64,000 nucleotides of DNA from Viridibacterium silvisoli. Lineage in GTDB: Bacteria; Pseudomonadota; Gammaproteobacteria; Burkholderiales; Rhodocyclaceae. The DNA lies in contig NZ_JAYXHS010000003.1 in the NCBI RefSeq assembly GCF_036017035.1, positions 124,001-188,000 of the forward strand, in the 5' to 3' direction. Made by a program: the position numbers and the translations under genes. Shown one piece after another: positions 17,996 to 26,366 of this stretch. The notes beneath the pieces were generated by a model that made no database searches, was not told where the DNA came from, and was given only the letters and a program-made list of their open reading frames with translations. Positions within the stretch are counted from its first letter, which is position 1; each line of letters opens with the position of its first letter.

Positions 17996-18650
17996 TCTGA
18001 TCCCCGGTTCTTCTTGCAACCATGTTCAAACGCCTGGATGAAATTCTTTGCGACAAGCAGTCTGTCTGGCGTTGCAGCACAACACAGACAACGTAATTGG
18101 CGCGAGGCAGACAGAACCTTATTCGATGGCACCGGATGATGCCGTGATGTGGTTCACGAACGCTCCGGGAAGCTGTGTCCAACTGGGCATTTTGCCCTTG
18201 TGGACATGATTTTTTTGTTTGAAACCGAACGGTCAGCGCGCTTCTCGACACAAAAATGCTGCTTTGCCGCATTGCTTCAATTGGGCGCCACTGCTGCACT
18301 TGCCTCGATTGCGAGGCAATTTTCTGGTGCAGAGCGCTGCCTGGAATGTCATTGCCCCCCTCACAAGGGCCTGCGCGACGCAACACCACGCATTTTCTGA
18401 TGCCATTCATGCTTCGATCCTCACTTTCGCTTCGCGCATGTTCCTGGCAATGAGACCGAGAACATTTGCGACGCTTCAGCACTGGATTTTTATAGTGCGA
18501 CGCAACAACTGCATTGTATCCCTGCCCAGGTTACAAACCATAGGTGACGTCCTTCTGGGCACAAAATAATCACGGATCAACCCACCAGCCCAAGCCGGAA
18601 ACACGGAATCCGCTAGACTGCCGGGCTGTCCCATTTTCTGGTTTTCACGC
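17996..18650. other. 655-bp intergenic region between the divergent sugar transferase and cobA
   Basis: This must hold the promoters of both genes. It is richer in A+T than its surroundings (for example ATGATTTTTTTGTTTG near 18208). I found no convincing ORF and no sigma54 site with correct spacing: TGGCACCGGATGATGC near 18127 is one base too long. TAGACT near 18612 could be the cobA -10. Confidence 0.4.
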
Positions 18651-19415
18651 ATGAGCGGACCCATCACGCTATTGCCCGGCCACGTCGCGCTTGTAGGCGG
18701 CGGCCCGGGGAATCCCGAGCTTCTGACTGTGAGAGCAGCCCGGCTCATCGAACAGGCCGACGTACTGGTTTATGACCACCTGGTCGGCGACGCCGTACTT
18801 GATTTGGCACGAGCCGATGCCGAACGTATTTATGTCGGCAAGCAATCGGGCAAGCACACGCTGCCGCAGGAAGGCATCAACGCCCTGTTGGTCACGCTGG
18901 CACGCGCAGGCAAGCGAGTCGTGCGCCTGAAAGGTGGAGACCCCTATATTTTTGGTCGGGGCGGCGAGGAAGGCGAAGAACTGGCCGCCTCAGGTATTCC
19001 GTTCGAAGTGGTCCCGGGCGTCACGGCCGCATGCGGCGCAGCTGCGTACGCCGGCATCCCGTTGACTCATCGCGATCACGCCAAAGCCGTGATTTTCGTG
19101 ACAGGTCATCTCAAGGACGACAGCAGCGATCTCGACTGGCCGGCGTTGGCTCGTGCCCAGCAAACCGTCGTGATCTACATGGGTGTGCTGTCGCTCCCGG
19201 AAATCAGCCACCACCTGATGGCACATGGCATGCCCCCGGACACGCCTGCAGCGTGTGTGCGTCACGCCACAACACAGCAGCAACAGACTGTGGCCGCCAC
19301 GATCTCCACCTTGCCACAAGCCGTAACCGCCGCAGGCTTGCGCCCTCCTGCACTGCTGATCATCGGCCACGTCGTGAGCCTGCGCGATCAATTGAACTGG
19401 TTCGAGCGAGACTGA
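18651..19415 (+). CDS. cobA: Uroporphyrinogen-III C-methyltransferase (SUMT)
   Basis: SAM-dependent enzyme that methylates uroporphyrinogen III at C2 and C7 to precorrin-2, the branch to siroheme and cobalamin. The 254-aa single-domain protein shows the SAM-binding VGGGPGNPELLTVRAA, YDHLVGD, the GKQSGKHTL segment, RLKGGDPYIFGRGGEE and PGVTAACGAAAYAGIPLTHR. It lacks the CysG dehydrogenase/chelatase part. No siroheme partner gene is adjacent. Confidence 0.95.
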   Translation: MSGPITLLPGHVALVGGGPGNPELLTVRAARLIEQADVLVYDHLVGDAVLDLARADAERIYVGKQSGKHTLPQEGINALLVTLARAGKRVVRLKGGDPYIFGRGGEEGEELAASGIPFEVVPGVTAACGAAAYAGIPLTHRDHAKAVIFVTGHLKDDSSDLDWPALARAQQTVVIYMGVLSLPEISHHLMAHGMPPDTPAACVRHATTQQQQTVAATISTLPQAVTAAGLRPPALLIIGHVVSLRDQLNWFERD

Positions 19416-19488
19416 TTGCCGCGCCATCCATTCGCATGAAAATGCCAATGGAATTCACAGAAGAGAAGCGCCGCGTTATCATCGGCCC

Positions 19489-20895
19489 ATGACAAACGCC
19501 CGCACGACGGAGAAGTCCGGAAAGCTCGACCTGTTCGCCATCTCCTGGCCGATCTTCGTCGAGACGGCGCTGATGACCTTGATCGGCACGCTGGGTCTGT
19601 GGATGGCCGGTCACGTCTCCCCCGCCGCCGTCGCCATCTTCGGCCTGTCGAACCAGCTGCGCGCGATGTTCGACCGTCTGTTCCGCGTTGTGGGTATCGG
19701 CACCAGTGTCGTCGTTACACAGCATCGCGGCGCGGGCGACTCCGATGGCGCGCGTGCCGTGGCACGCGCCGGCTTTGCAGCATCTGTATGGGTCGGTCTT
19801 GCGGCCCTCCTGCTTGTCGGCATCTGGCCACGAGCCTTGCTCAATCTGCTGCAGTTGCCACCTGAGCTCATGGACATGGCGATTCCGTTCATCGCCGTCG
19901 TGGGCGGCGCGCTGGCGCTGGACTCGATCAACATCACCATGTTCTCGGTACTGCGCGCGTTCACTTTCACCAAGGATTCGATGCGCCTGGTGATGGCCAT
20001 GAACATCCTGCATGTCCTCGTCAGCTTCCCCCTGGTGTTCGGGGTCGGACCGATTCCCGGCCAAGGACTCATGGGGCTCGGCTATGGACTACTGGCTTCA
20101 CGTGCGCTGGTTTTCGTGTTGCTGCTGATCATGTGGTCACAGCGTCTCGGCATTGTCCTGCGCTGGCGCGATGCGCTCCTGGTGCCGCGCGAACCTCTTG
20201 CAGCCATCGCACACATCGGCCTGCCAAGCGCGGGCGAAAAGATCGCATTCCGGCTGTGCTTCATCGCCACTGTCGCCATGGCCGGCAGCATGGGGGCGAG
20301 CGCGTTGGCGACGCACGCCTACGCCATGAACGTCATCGCCATCATCAATATCGTGGTCGTGGCGCTTGGCGCGGGCTCGGAAATCATCGTCGGCCACCAC
20401 GTCGGCGCCGGCCATCTGCGCGCCGCAGGCAGCGTCCTGCTGCGAGCCCTGCGCATCAGCCTGTTGGCGACTTTCATCGGTGGTGTACTGGCATGGTTGA
20501 TTGCGCCACATGCCGTAGCCGCCCTGAACAACCGTCCCGATATTTCAGCCCTGCTCGCGACCATCCTGCTGATCGAGATCGTGGCAGGACTGGGGCGCAC
20601 GACGAATGTAATCGTCATGGGCGGCCTGCGCGCCACGGGCGATGCACGCTGGCCGGTGAAGATCAGCGTCGTGGTCAACGTGGTGCTCGGCACGGCCCTC
20701 GCCTGGCTGCTGGGCGTGCATTTCGGCTGGGGCTTGCCGGGCTTGTGGATTGGCTATCTGGCAGATGAATGCGTGCGCGGCATTGCAATGTGGTTGCGCT
20801 GGCACTACCTCGGCTGGACGACGCAGGCACGCGCGGCACGGCGGCGCATTCTCAACAAGCGTCGCGCCGTTGCGAAAGTCCAGGCCTTAGCGTAA
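19489..20895 (+). CDS. MATE-family efflux transporter
   Basis: 468-aa inner-membrane protein with about 12 hydrophobic segments in two related halves, typical of multidrug and toxin extrusion exporters that use H+ or Na+ gradients. The first half has PIFVETALMTLIGTLGLWMAG, GLSNQLRAMFDRLF and GIGTSVVVTQHRGAGD; the second has GLPSAGEKIAFR and ATHAYAMNVIA, followed by a basic C-terminus. The substrate cannot be read from the sequence. It follows cobA by 73 bp and its last 9 bp overlap the convergent esterase gene. Confidence 0.88.
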   Translation: MTNARTTEKSGKLDLFAISWPIFVETALMTLIGTLGLWMAGHVSPAAVAIFGLSNQLRAMFDRLFRVVGIGTSVVVTQHRGAGDSDGARAVARAGFAASVWVGLAALLLVGIWPRALLNLLQLPPELMDMAIPFIAVVGGALALDSINITMFSVLRAFTFTKDSMRLVMAMNILHVLVSFPLVFGVGPIPGQGLMGLGYGLLASRALVFVLLLIMWSQRLGIVLRWRDALLVPREPLAAIAHIGLPSAGEKIAFRLCFIATVAMAGSMGASALATHAYAMNVIAIINIVVVALGAGSEIIVGHHVGAGHLRAAGSVLLRALRISLLATFIGGVLAWLIAPHAVAALNNRPDISALLATILLIEIVAGLGRTTNVIVMGGLRATGDARWPVKISVVVNVVLGTALAWLLGVHFGWGLPGLWIGYLADECVRGIAMWLRWHYLGWTTQARAARRRILNKRRAVAKVQALA

Positions 20896-21837
20896 GGCCT
20901 CGCGTAAAGCCTCTGCCATCTCGGTGATGGCACGCCCCGCATCCGGCAGGATGCGCCCCATCGTCACGAAGCCGTGAATCATGCCCGCGTATTCGCTGTA
21001 GCGAACGGGCACGCCGTGCTCGGCCAGTTTTTCGGCATAGGCGCGTCCATCATCCGTCAAAGGGTCGCACTCCGCAGTAACGATCAACGCCGGCGGCAAG
21101 CCATCGAAATCCGTTGCTAGCAGCGGCGAGGCGCGCCAGTCGAAGTAGTCAGACTCAGAAGGCAGGTAGTTGTGCTGGAACCAGCTGATCGACGCGCGAT
21201 CGAGAAAATGTCCTTCCGCGTACTGCTCATGTGAAGCGCGCTGACTGGTCTGATCGGTCGCCGGGTAGACCAGCAACTGGAAGCTCAGCGGAATGTCATT
21301 CGAATCTTCTTCGCGCAACATGTGGCACGCTGCGGCAGCCAGATTGCCACCCGCCGAATCGCCACCTATCGCCAAGCGCGCCGCGTCGAGCCCCAGGCCA
21401 GCCGCCTCACGCTTGAGCCAGCGCAGTGCCCACAGTGCGTCGTCAAGCGCCGCAGGAAAGCGGTTTTCCGGTGCCAGCCGATAGTCGAGTGCGAGCACAG
21501 CACATTGCGCTTCCGCACACAGGCTGCGGCAGAACGTGTCGTAGCAGGCAAGATCGCCGAGCGTCCAGCCACCGCCATGCAGCCATAGCAGCACAGGCAA
21601 AGTCTCGGTCGCATTCCGCGGTTTGTAGAGACGCGCGCGCAGCGGCCCACCCGCAAAATCCTTGCGGGCGATCTCCATGTCCTGCGCGCTGTCGATGGCC
21701 GGCGCATCTGGGCGATAGGCAAACATCAGCTTCTCGAAATTACGGCGCGCAAACGTCACGGGCTGATCTTCAAGACGTGGCGCTTCGATGCGATTGAGCA
21801 TCTCAAGCAGACTTTTCGCGCGGGAATCGAGTGGCAT
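20887..21837 (-). CDS. Alpha/beta-hydrolase of the hormone-sensitive lipase (acetyl esterase) family
   Basis: The 316-aa product is read from the ATG at 21837; the in-frame extension to 21891 is not homologous. Family hallmarks are the oxyanion-hole HGGGW, the nucleophile in GGDSAGGNLAA, the acid in AECDPLTDDG and the His in GMIHGFV. It is a carboxylesterase acting on short acyl esters, predicted cytoplasmic because no signal peptide is seen. It lies downstream of the porin but beyond that gene's terminator, and converges on the MATE gene. Confidence 0.9.
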   Translation of the reverse strand: MPLDSRAKSLLEMLNRIEAPRLEDQPVTFARRNFEKLMFAYRPDAPAIDSAQDMEIARKDFAGGPLRARLYKPRNATETLPVLLWLHGGGWTLGDLACYDTFCRSLCAEAQCAVLALDYRLAPENRFPAALDDALWALRWLKREAAGLGLDAARLAIGGDSAGGNLAAAACHMLREEDSNDIPLSFQLLVYPATDQTSQRASHEQYAEGHFLDRASISWFQHNYLPSESDYFDWRASPLLATDFDGLPPALIVTAECDPLTDDGRAYAEKLAEHGVPVRYSEYAGMIHGFVTMGRILPDAGRAITEMAEALREALR

Positions 21838-21908
21838 TGCGAGGCAGGATGAGCGATGAAGAACGGCGCAATACTGCCAGAACATCCACACACACTTCAG
21901 ACAGGAAG

Positions 21909-21935
21909 AAAAAAAGGGGCGCTTGCGCGCCCCTC
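21909..21935 (-). terminator. Rho-independent terminator of the TorF-like porin gene
   Basis: On the minus strand there is GGGGCGC-GCAA-GCGCCCC followed by TTTTTTT (plus-strand arms 21916-21922 and 21927-21933, A-run 21909-21915), directly after the porin stop. Confidence 0.9.
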
Positions 21936-21945
21936 CTCAATACGG

Positions 21946-22881
21946 TCAGAAACCGTAGGAGACAGACCCGAATATCCGGTTGCCCTGGCGGATGCCATAA
22001 CGATTGACGCCGCCGAGGATGCCTTGCAGCGCCCACGTGACGCCCGACTCGCCAATGGGCTGTGACACACCGAGAATGAGATGACGATAGCCGCCCTGCA
22101 CAGGCGCGGCACCGGAGAAGCAGCCATTCACCACGAAGGCCGTATCCGTCGGGCAGGTGGCGCCTGACAACGGATCGTGCGTGCCGAGGTACTTGCCTTC
22201 CTTGGTGTAGTAATACGCACCGAGGCTCGCTGACGCTGTGATGCTGTAAGGCAGCACATAGCTGTAGTTGGCCAGGAAATAGGTGTCGCCCTTGTTGCCC
22301 CACACGGTGTCGTTGAGCAGGGTCTGCGCGCTGATCGTCACCCCGGCGTAAGACGCTGCCAGCTTGGTTTCCAGCGCATTCGAATGCTTGCCGTTGTAAT
22401 AGACGTAGCCTGTCAGACCAACTGTGTAGCCGAAGTCGCCGATCGCGCCGTTGTAGCCGCCGTAGAAATCATTCTCGATCGACTTGTCCTTCTGGAAACT
22501 GAAATCCGCAGGTGGCGTCTGCCCACTCGCGTAGTAGTCGTAGGACTCGCCAAGACGCTTGTAGGAATAGTTGATGAACGATGCCCAGTAACCAGCATAG
22601 AAGCCACTGGTGTGCGAGACATCCGCACCCCACTGGAACACCGGCTTGTCTGACTCAGGCGCGTCGGCGCCTTCATTGCCGAGACCGGGTTTGACGTTGC
22701 CGTAGGTCGTTGTCGCACCGCGCAGGTAGTACGCCGAAACGAGATCGATGTGGCCTGTGTATGTGAAGTCGGACTTGGGTGCATCGGCAGCTGATACTCC
22801 GCTGGAAACGGCCAGCAGGCTTGCAACAAAGAGGGCAATACGGGTATGACGCGAGGATTTCGCGATTGTGGTGCTGGACAT
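21946..22881 (-). CDS. TorF-family putative outer-membrane porin
   Basis: 311-aa protein with a cleavable signal peptide (end near VSSGVSA). It is followed by a repeated pattern of alternating aromatic/Gly beta-strands and a C-terminal Phe (SVSYGF), typical of outer-membrane barrels. The N-terminal FTYTGHIDLVSAYYLRG and overall length match the family called TorF or gcw_chp, whose members often lie near nitrogen or amide/urea uptake genes. A sigma54 promoter about 60-75 bp upstream and the divergent guanidine operon suggest nitrogen-regulated expression and an outer-membrane entry route for a nitrogenous solute; that role is inference. Confidence 0.82.
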   Translation of the reverse strand: MSSTTIAKSSRHTRIALFVASLLAVSSGVSAADAPKSDFTYTGHIDLVSAYYLRGATTTYGNVKPGLGNEGADAPESDKPVFQWGADVSHTSGFYAGYWASFINYSYKRLGESYDYYASGQTPPADFSFQKDKSIENDFYGGYNGAIGDFGYTVGLTGYVYYNGKHSNALETKLAASYAGVTISAQTLLNDTVWGNKGDTYFLANYSYVLPYSITASASLGAYYYTKEGKYLGTHDPLSGATCPTDTAFVVNGCFSGAAPVQGGYRHLILGVSQPIGESGVTWALQGILGGVNRYGIRQGNRIFGSVSYGF

Positions 22882-22942
22882 GGCTAGGGCTCCCTGAAAG
22901 TGAGGATCTGGTCAAATCATCAACACGCGCGATGGCAGCTAA

Positions 22943-22959
22943 AGCGATTTCCGTGCCGA
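22943..22959 (-). promoter_or_regulatory. Sigma54 (-24/-12) promoter of the porin gene
   Basis: The minus strand reads TCGGCACGGAAATCGCT, against the consensus YTGGCACGRNNNTTGCW: 2 mismatches, with the invariant GG and GC exactly 10 bp apart. The predicted transcript start is near 22931, about 50 bp before the porin ATG. Confidence 0.72.
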
Positions 22960-23241
22960 AGAACGTCTGCAACGCTTGCTGCCGTGCGGCAGGAGAGCCC
23001 ATGCGAGACGTTGCATATTAGGTGCACGACGATGTGTGATACCCCACCTCACTCCCGATCGTGCTGCAATCGCGTCTTGCGCCGTGACCCATTGCAGTGC
23101 CCACCGCACCAGAATGTCGCCGCACTCATGCGCCACATCCGCTCCGCAAACAACATCCATGAATGCCATTTGCATTATCAGAAGCCGCACAGCGTTGCAG
23201 ATACACAGTCTTGTCGATGAGCATGGTGTGCCGGACAAAAT

Positions 23242-23257
23242 TGGCACGCTTGCTGCT
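23242..23257 (+). promoter_or_regulatory. Sigma54 (-24/-12) promoter of the guanidine operon
   Basis: TGGCACGCTTGCTGCT, preceded by T, fits the sigma54 consensus (full TGGCACG, CTGCT for TTGCW, correct 10-bp GG-GC spacing). The predicted start near 23268 puts the ykkC aptamer about 45 nt into the transcript. A GGTGCA half-site at about 23021 might belong to an NtrC enhancer, but I cannot show a full site. Confidence 0.7.
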
Positions 23258-23310
23258 AGAATCGTCGTCGAGAGGGGCGGCTACGTCGTGACGCAAGTCC
23301 GCTTCTTGAA

Positions 23311-23453
23311 GGGAAACTAGGGTTCCGGCCGCTTCATCAACACGCGCATTGCGGTGCCTGGTCCGAGAGTTTCCGGCTTTGAAGTTCTGGTTAAGGCTTA
23401 CGCCTGACACCATCGCATCAAGGCTCCACGGAGGGATAAAAGCCCGGGAGGTT
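23311..23453 (+). ncRNA. Guanidine-I (ykkC) riboswitch
   Basis: The three conserved blocks occur in order: CTAGGGTTCCG (23318-23328), CTGGTCCGAGAG (23358-23369), and ACGGAGGGATAAAAGCCCGG (23428-23447) followed by GAGG. The variable arm between blocks two and three is about 55 nt, longer than in many examples. It lies 55 nt before the start of a binding-protein gene in a guanidine transport and carboxylation cluster, which supports the guanidine-binding subtype over the ppGpp/PRPP subtypes. Binding of free guanidinium is expected to relieve termination or to expose the ribosome-binding site GGAG at 23497. Confidence 0.92.
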
Positions 23454-23507
23454 CGCTTCTATACAAGCGCCCTCTCGCCCTTATTCCGATTCGACTGGAG
23501 CCTCTCG

Positions 23508-24500
23508 ATGTCTCTGAAATCCCTGCCCTCATTCTTCCGCCCCGCCTGGGTCCGCACGCTTGCGCTCGTGCTCAGCTGTTCATTCGCCGCGCCCGTCATG
23601 GCCGAGGTCAAGGTCGGTCTATCCGACTGGCCGGGCTGGGTGGCGTGGTACGTCGCCGAGCAGAAAGGCTTCTTCAAGAAATACGGCGCCGACGTGAAAC
23701 TGGTGTGGTTCGCCAACTACACGGACTCCATCTCGGCCCTCTCCTCCGGCCAGCTCGACGCCAATTCGCAGACCTGGTCCGACACGCTCGGCCCGCTCGC
23801 CAAAGGCCTGCCGCTCAAGACCATTCTCGTGAACGACAACTCCGCCGGCAATGACGCGGTCATGGTCAATCCGAAGATAAAGAACTTCGCTGACCTGAAG
23901 GGCAAGACTGTCGCGCTGGAGCAGTTCAGCATCTCGCACTTCGTGCTGGCAACCGCACTCGCCAAGAACGGCATGACGCAGAAGGACGTAAAAATCGTCA
24001 ATCTGGCGGCCGGTGATGCGGCAGCCGCCTTCCTCGCCGGTCGCGTCGATGCGGCTGTCGTGTGGAACCCCTGGGTGAATCAGATCCAAGCCAGTGGCAA
24101 GGGAAACGCCTTGTTCACCTCGAAGGACATGCCCGGCCTCGTGCCTGACCTGCTGGTCGCGCAGGAGAAAGCCATCAAGGCACATCGCAAGGATTTCGTC
24201 GGCATGGTGAAGGCCTGGTACGACACGGAGAAGTTCATCCGCGAGCAGCCGGATGAGGCCGCAAAGATCATGTCCAAGGTCGTCAGCATGAAGCCCGAGG
24301 ACTACAAGATCTTCTTGCCGGGCACGCGCTTCTTCGACGAGAAGGCCAACCTCGACGCGCTGGGCACCTCGCCCACCTCGCTGCAGGCCGTCGGCCCGAC
24401 CATCGCGAAGTTTCTCGCCGACAACAAGCTGATCGAAGGCAAGCCGGACTTCGCCAAGGGCGTGGATGCCTCCATCGCCCAGGAAGCCGCCAAAAAATAA
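23508..24500 (+). CDS. ABC transporter periplasmic substrate-binding protein (guanidine/nitrogen type)
   Basis: 330-aa NMT1/SsuA-TauA-like binding protein with a signal peptide ending near APVMA. The ATG at 23508 has GGAG 7 nt upstream; the longer open frame from 23349 runs through the riboswitch and is not used. Conserved parts include GLSDWPGWVAWYVAEQKGFF, DSISALSSGQLDANSQTW and GDAAAAFLAGRVDAAVVWNPW. It is the first gene of the riboswitch-controlled operon and should deliver its ligand to the permease encoded 75 bp downstream. Guanidine as ligand is inferred from riboswitch and operon context only. Confidence 0.88.
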   Translation: MSLKSLPSFFRPAWVRTLALVLSCSFAAPVMAEVKVGLSDWPGWVAWYVAEQKGFFKKYGADVKLVWFANYTDSISALSSGQLDANSQTWSDTLGPLAKGLPLKTILVNDNSAGNDAVMVNPKIKNFADLKGKTVALEQFSISHFVLATALAKNGMTQKDVKIVNLAAGDAAAAFLAGRVDAAVVWNPWVNQIQASGKGNALFTSKDMPGLVPDLLVAQEKAIKAHRKDFVGMVKAWYDTEKFIREQPDEAAKIMSKVVSMKPEDYKIFLPGTRFFDEKANLDALGTSPTSLQAVGPTIAKFLADNKLIEGKPDFAKGVDASIAQEAAKK

Positions 24501-24506
24501 CCGGCC

Positions 24507-24534
24507 GTGCGCGTTGGCGCTCGCCAGCGCGCAC
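24507..24534 (+). repeat. Intercistronic hairpin after the binding-protein gene
   Basis: GTGCGCG-T-TGGCG-CT-CGCCA-G-CGCGCAC is a 12-bp stem with one mismatch and a 2-nt loop, 6 bp after the stop codon. There is no T-tract. It probably protects the upstream message so that binding protein is made in excess over the permease and ATPase (inference). Confidence 0.6.
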
Positions 24535-24575
24535 ATCTCTGAACCTGCATTGAGCCAAGCCCGCAAGGACGCACC

Positions 24576-25415
24576 ATGGATGCCTTTGTTCCACCTGCCT
24601 CGCCCGTGAAGACCCGGCGCAAACGTTCGCTGCTATGGAGCGTGCGTGGCCCGATCACGCAGCGCCAATACCTGCTGCTCGCCGCACTCGGCCTCATCGT
24701 CCCGCTGGCGGCATGGTGGCTGCTGTCCGAATTCGGTGGCGTCAACAAGGTGTTCCTGCCTGCACCGCCTGACGTGCTTCATCGCATCGCCACCTGGTGG
24801 ACCGATGACAACCTGCTTGGCGACATCGGCATAAGCATCTATCGCGTCGTCGGCGGCTGGGCGCTCTCGGCACTCGTCGCCCTGCCGATCGGGCTGGCCA
24901 TCGGCACTTTCCGCCCGGTGCAGGCGCTGCTCGAACCGCTCACCGACTTCATCCGCTACATGCCCGCGGTCGCCTTCATTCCGCTGGTGATGTTGTGGGT
25001 TGGCATCGATGAAGGTTCGAAGATCGCCATCATCTTCATCGGCACCTTTTTCCAGATGGTGTTGATGGTGGCCGAAGACGTGCGACGCGTGCCGACGGCG
25101 CAGATCGAAGCGGCGCAGACCATGGGCGCGACGCGCTTCGAGTTGATCGAGAAGGTGATCGTGCCCTCGGCCAAGCCGGCACTGGTCGACACCCTGCGCG
25201 TGACCATGGGCTGGGCCTGGACCTATCTCGTCGTCGCCGAGCTGGTGGCTGCGAATTCGGGTCTCGGCTACGCGATCCTCAAAGCGCAGCGCTTCCTGCA
25301 GACCGACAAGATCTTCGCCGGCATTCTCCTCATTGGCGCCATCGGTCTCTTCATCGACCAGATGTTCCGCTTCCTGCATCGCCGTGCATTTCCGTGGCTG
25401 AAGGGAAACAAGTGA
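24576..25415 (+). CDS. ABC transporter permease (SsuC/TauC-like)
   Basis: 279-aa inner-membrane permease with about six membrane segments and the binding-protein-dependent transport signature around EAAQTMGATRFELIEKVIVPSAKP. An N-terminal cytoplasmic stretch is rich in basic residues. Its stop overlaps the start of the ATPase gene by one base (TGATG), indicating coupled translation. It is part of the riboswitch-controlled importer. Confidence 0.92.
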   Translation: MDAFVPPASPVKTRRKRSLLWSVRGPITQRQYLLLAALGLIVPLAAWWLLSEFGGVNKVFLPAPPDVLHRIATWWTDDNLLGDIGISIYRVVGGWALSALVALPIGLAIGTFRPVQALLEPLTDFIRYMPAVAFIPLVMLWVGIDEGSKIAIIFIGTFFQMVLMVAEDVRRVPTAQIEAAQTMGATRFELIEKVIVPSAKPALVDTLRVTMGWAWTYLVVAELVAANSGLGYAILKAQRFLQTDKIFAGILLIGAIGLFIDQMFRFLHRRAFPWLKGNK

Positions 25416-26251
25416 TGACAACGAAAATCGCCATCCGTAACTGCAACAAGATCTTTGGCGAAGGCGACAAACAGGTCGTCGCACTGCAGGACGCCAACCT
25501 CGATATCGCACAGAACGAATTCGTCACCTTCGTCGGCGCATCGGGCTGCGGCAAGTCGACGCTGCTACGCATGATAGGCGGGCTGGAGACACTCAGCTCC
25601 GGTGACATCAGCATCGGTGGTCAGAGCATCGACGGCCCCGGCATCGACCGCGCCATGGTGTTCCAGCACTACAGCCTGTACCCATGGCTCACCGTGCGCG
25701 AGAACATCCGCTTCTGTCGCCAGCTCAAGGCCCATACCGATGACCGCAGCTCGGCCGACGTAGAAGCGGCATCCGGCCGCGCCGATGCACTGCTCAACCT
25801 GATGGGTCTCAGCAAGTCGGCGCACTCCTATCCGAATCAACTATCCGGCGGCATGCAGCAACGCGTGGCAATTGCACGCGCACTGATGGGCCGGCCGGAA
25901 ATCCTGTTGATGGACGAACCCTTCGGCGCACTCGATGCACAGACGCGCGAAGTCATGCACGACCTCACCTGCGCGGTCCACAAGATCGAACGCGCCACCA
26001 TCGTCTTCGTCACGCATGACGTCGAGGAAGCGATCTACCTCGGTGATCGCGTCGTGCTCATGGCGCCGCGCCCCGGGCGCATCGACACCGTCTTCCAGGT
26101 GCCGCTGCCGGAGAAGCGCGACAAGTCAATGAAGCACAGCCCGGAATTCCTGAAGATGAAACTGGAAATCCTCGACCGCATTCGCGAGACGTCGGGGATG
26201 AAGACGGACCTCGAACAATTGGAAAAGCTGTCAGCGCTGGCACACGGCTGA
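25415..26251 (+). CDS. ABC transporter ATP-binding protein
   Basis: 278-aa ATPase of the nitrate/sulfonate/taurine-type importers. It shows Walker A GASGCGKST, the Q-loop in FQHYSLYPW, signature LSGGMQQRVAIARAL, Walker B ILLMDEPFGALD and the switch His in FVTHDVEEA. The start at 25415 is preferred over 25394 because AAGGGA lies 7-9 nt before it and because it overlaps the permease stop by one base. The C-terminal ~40 residues form an alpha-helical extension. Confidence 0.93.
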   Translation: MTTKIAIRNCNKIFGEGDKQVVALQDANLDIAQNEFVTFVGASGCGKSTLLRMIGGLETLSSGDISIGGQSIDGPGIDRAMVFQHYSLYPWLTVRENIRFCRQLKAHTDDRSSADVEAASGRADALLNLMGLSKSAHSYPNQLSGGMQQRVAIARALMGRPEILLMDEPFGALDAQTREVMHDLTCAVHKIERATIVFVTHDVEEAIYLGDRVVLMAPRPGRIDTVFQVPLPEKRDKSMKHSPEFLKMKLEILDRIRETSGMKTDLEQLEKLSALAHG

Positions 26252-26275
26252 ACATCAACGACATCACGCCAGGTT

Positions 26276-26346
26276 CGTCATTCCGGCGCAGGCCGGAATC
26301 CAGACGCTGCCCCGCACACTGGATCCCGGCCTGCGCCGGGATGACG
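26276..26346. repeat. Dispersed palindromic repeat (GTCATTCC...GGATGACG type)
   Basis: 28-nt arms (26276-26303 and 26319-26346), inverted and matching at 26 of 28 positions, each itself a small palindrome (CCGGCGCAGGCCGG; CCCGGCCTGCGCCGGG). Elements of this CGTCATTCC...GGAATCCAG design are scattered in many proteobacterial genomes. Here it lies between the ATPase gene and the DUF1989 genes. Confidence 0.75.
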
Positions 26347-26366
26347 GCACACAAGGAAAGCTCACC

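Noticed and set aside
18120..18145. sigma54-like TGGCACCGGATGATGC before cobA
   Set aside because: The GG to GC distance is 11 instead of 10 bp, which sigma54 does not normally tolerate.
23005..23035. NtrC binding site around TTGCATATTAGGTGCA
   Set aside because: Only the GGTGCA half matches; the left half and spacing do not fit, so I mention it only as a weak hint.
23349..23507. Binding-protein start at 23349
   Set aside because: The added 53 codons run through conserved riboswitch nucleotides and hide the signal peptide; ATG 23508 has GGAG at the right distance.
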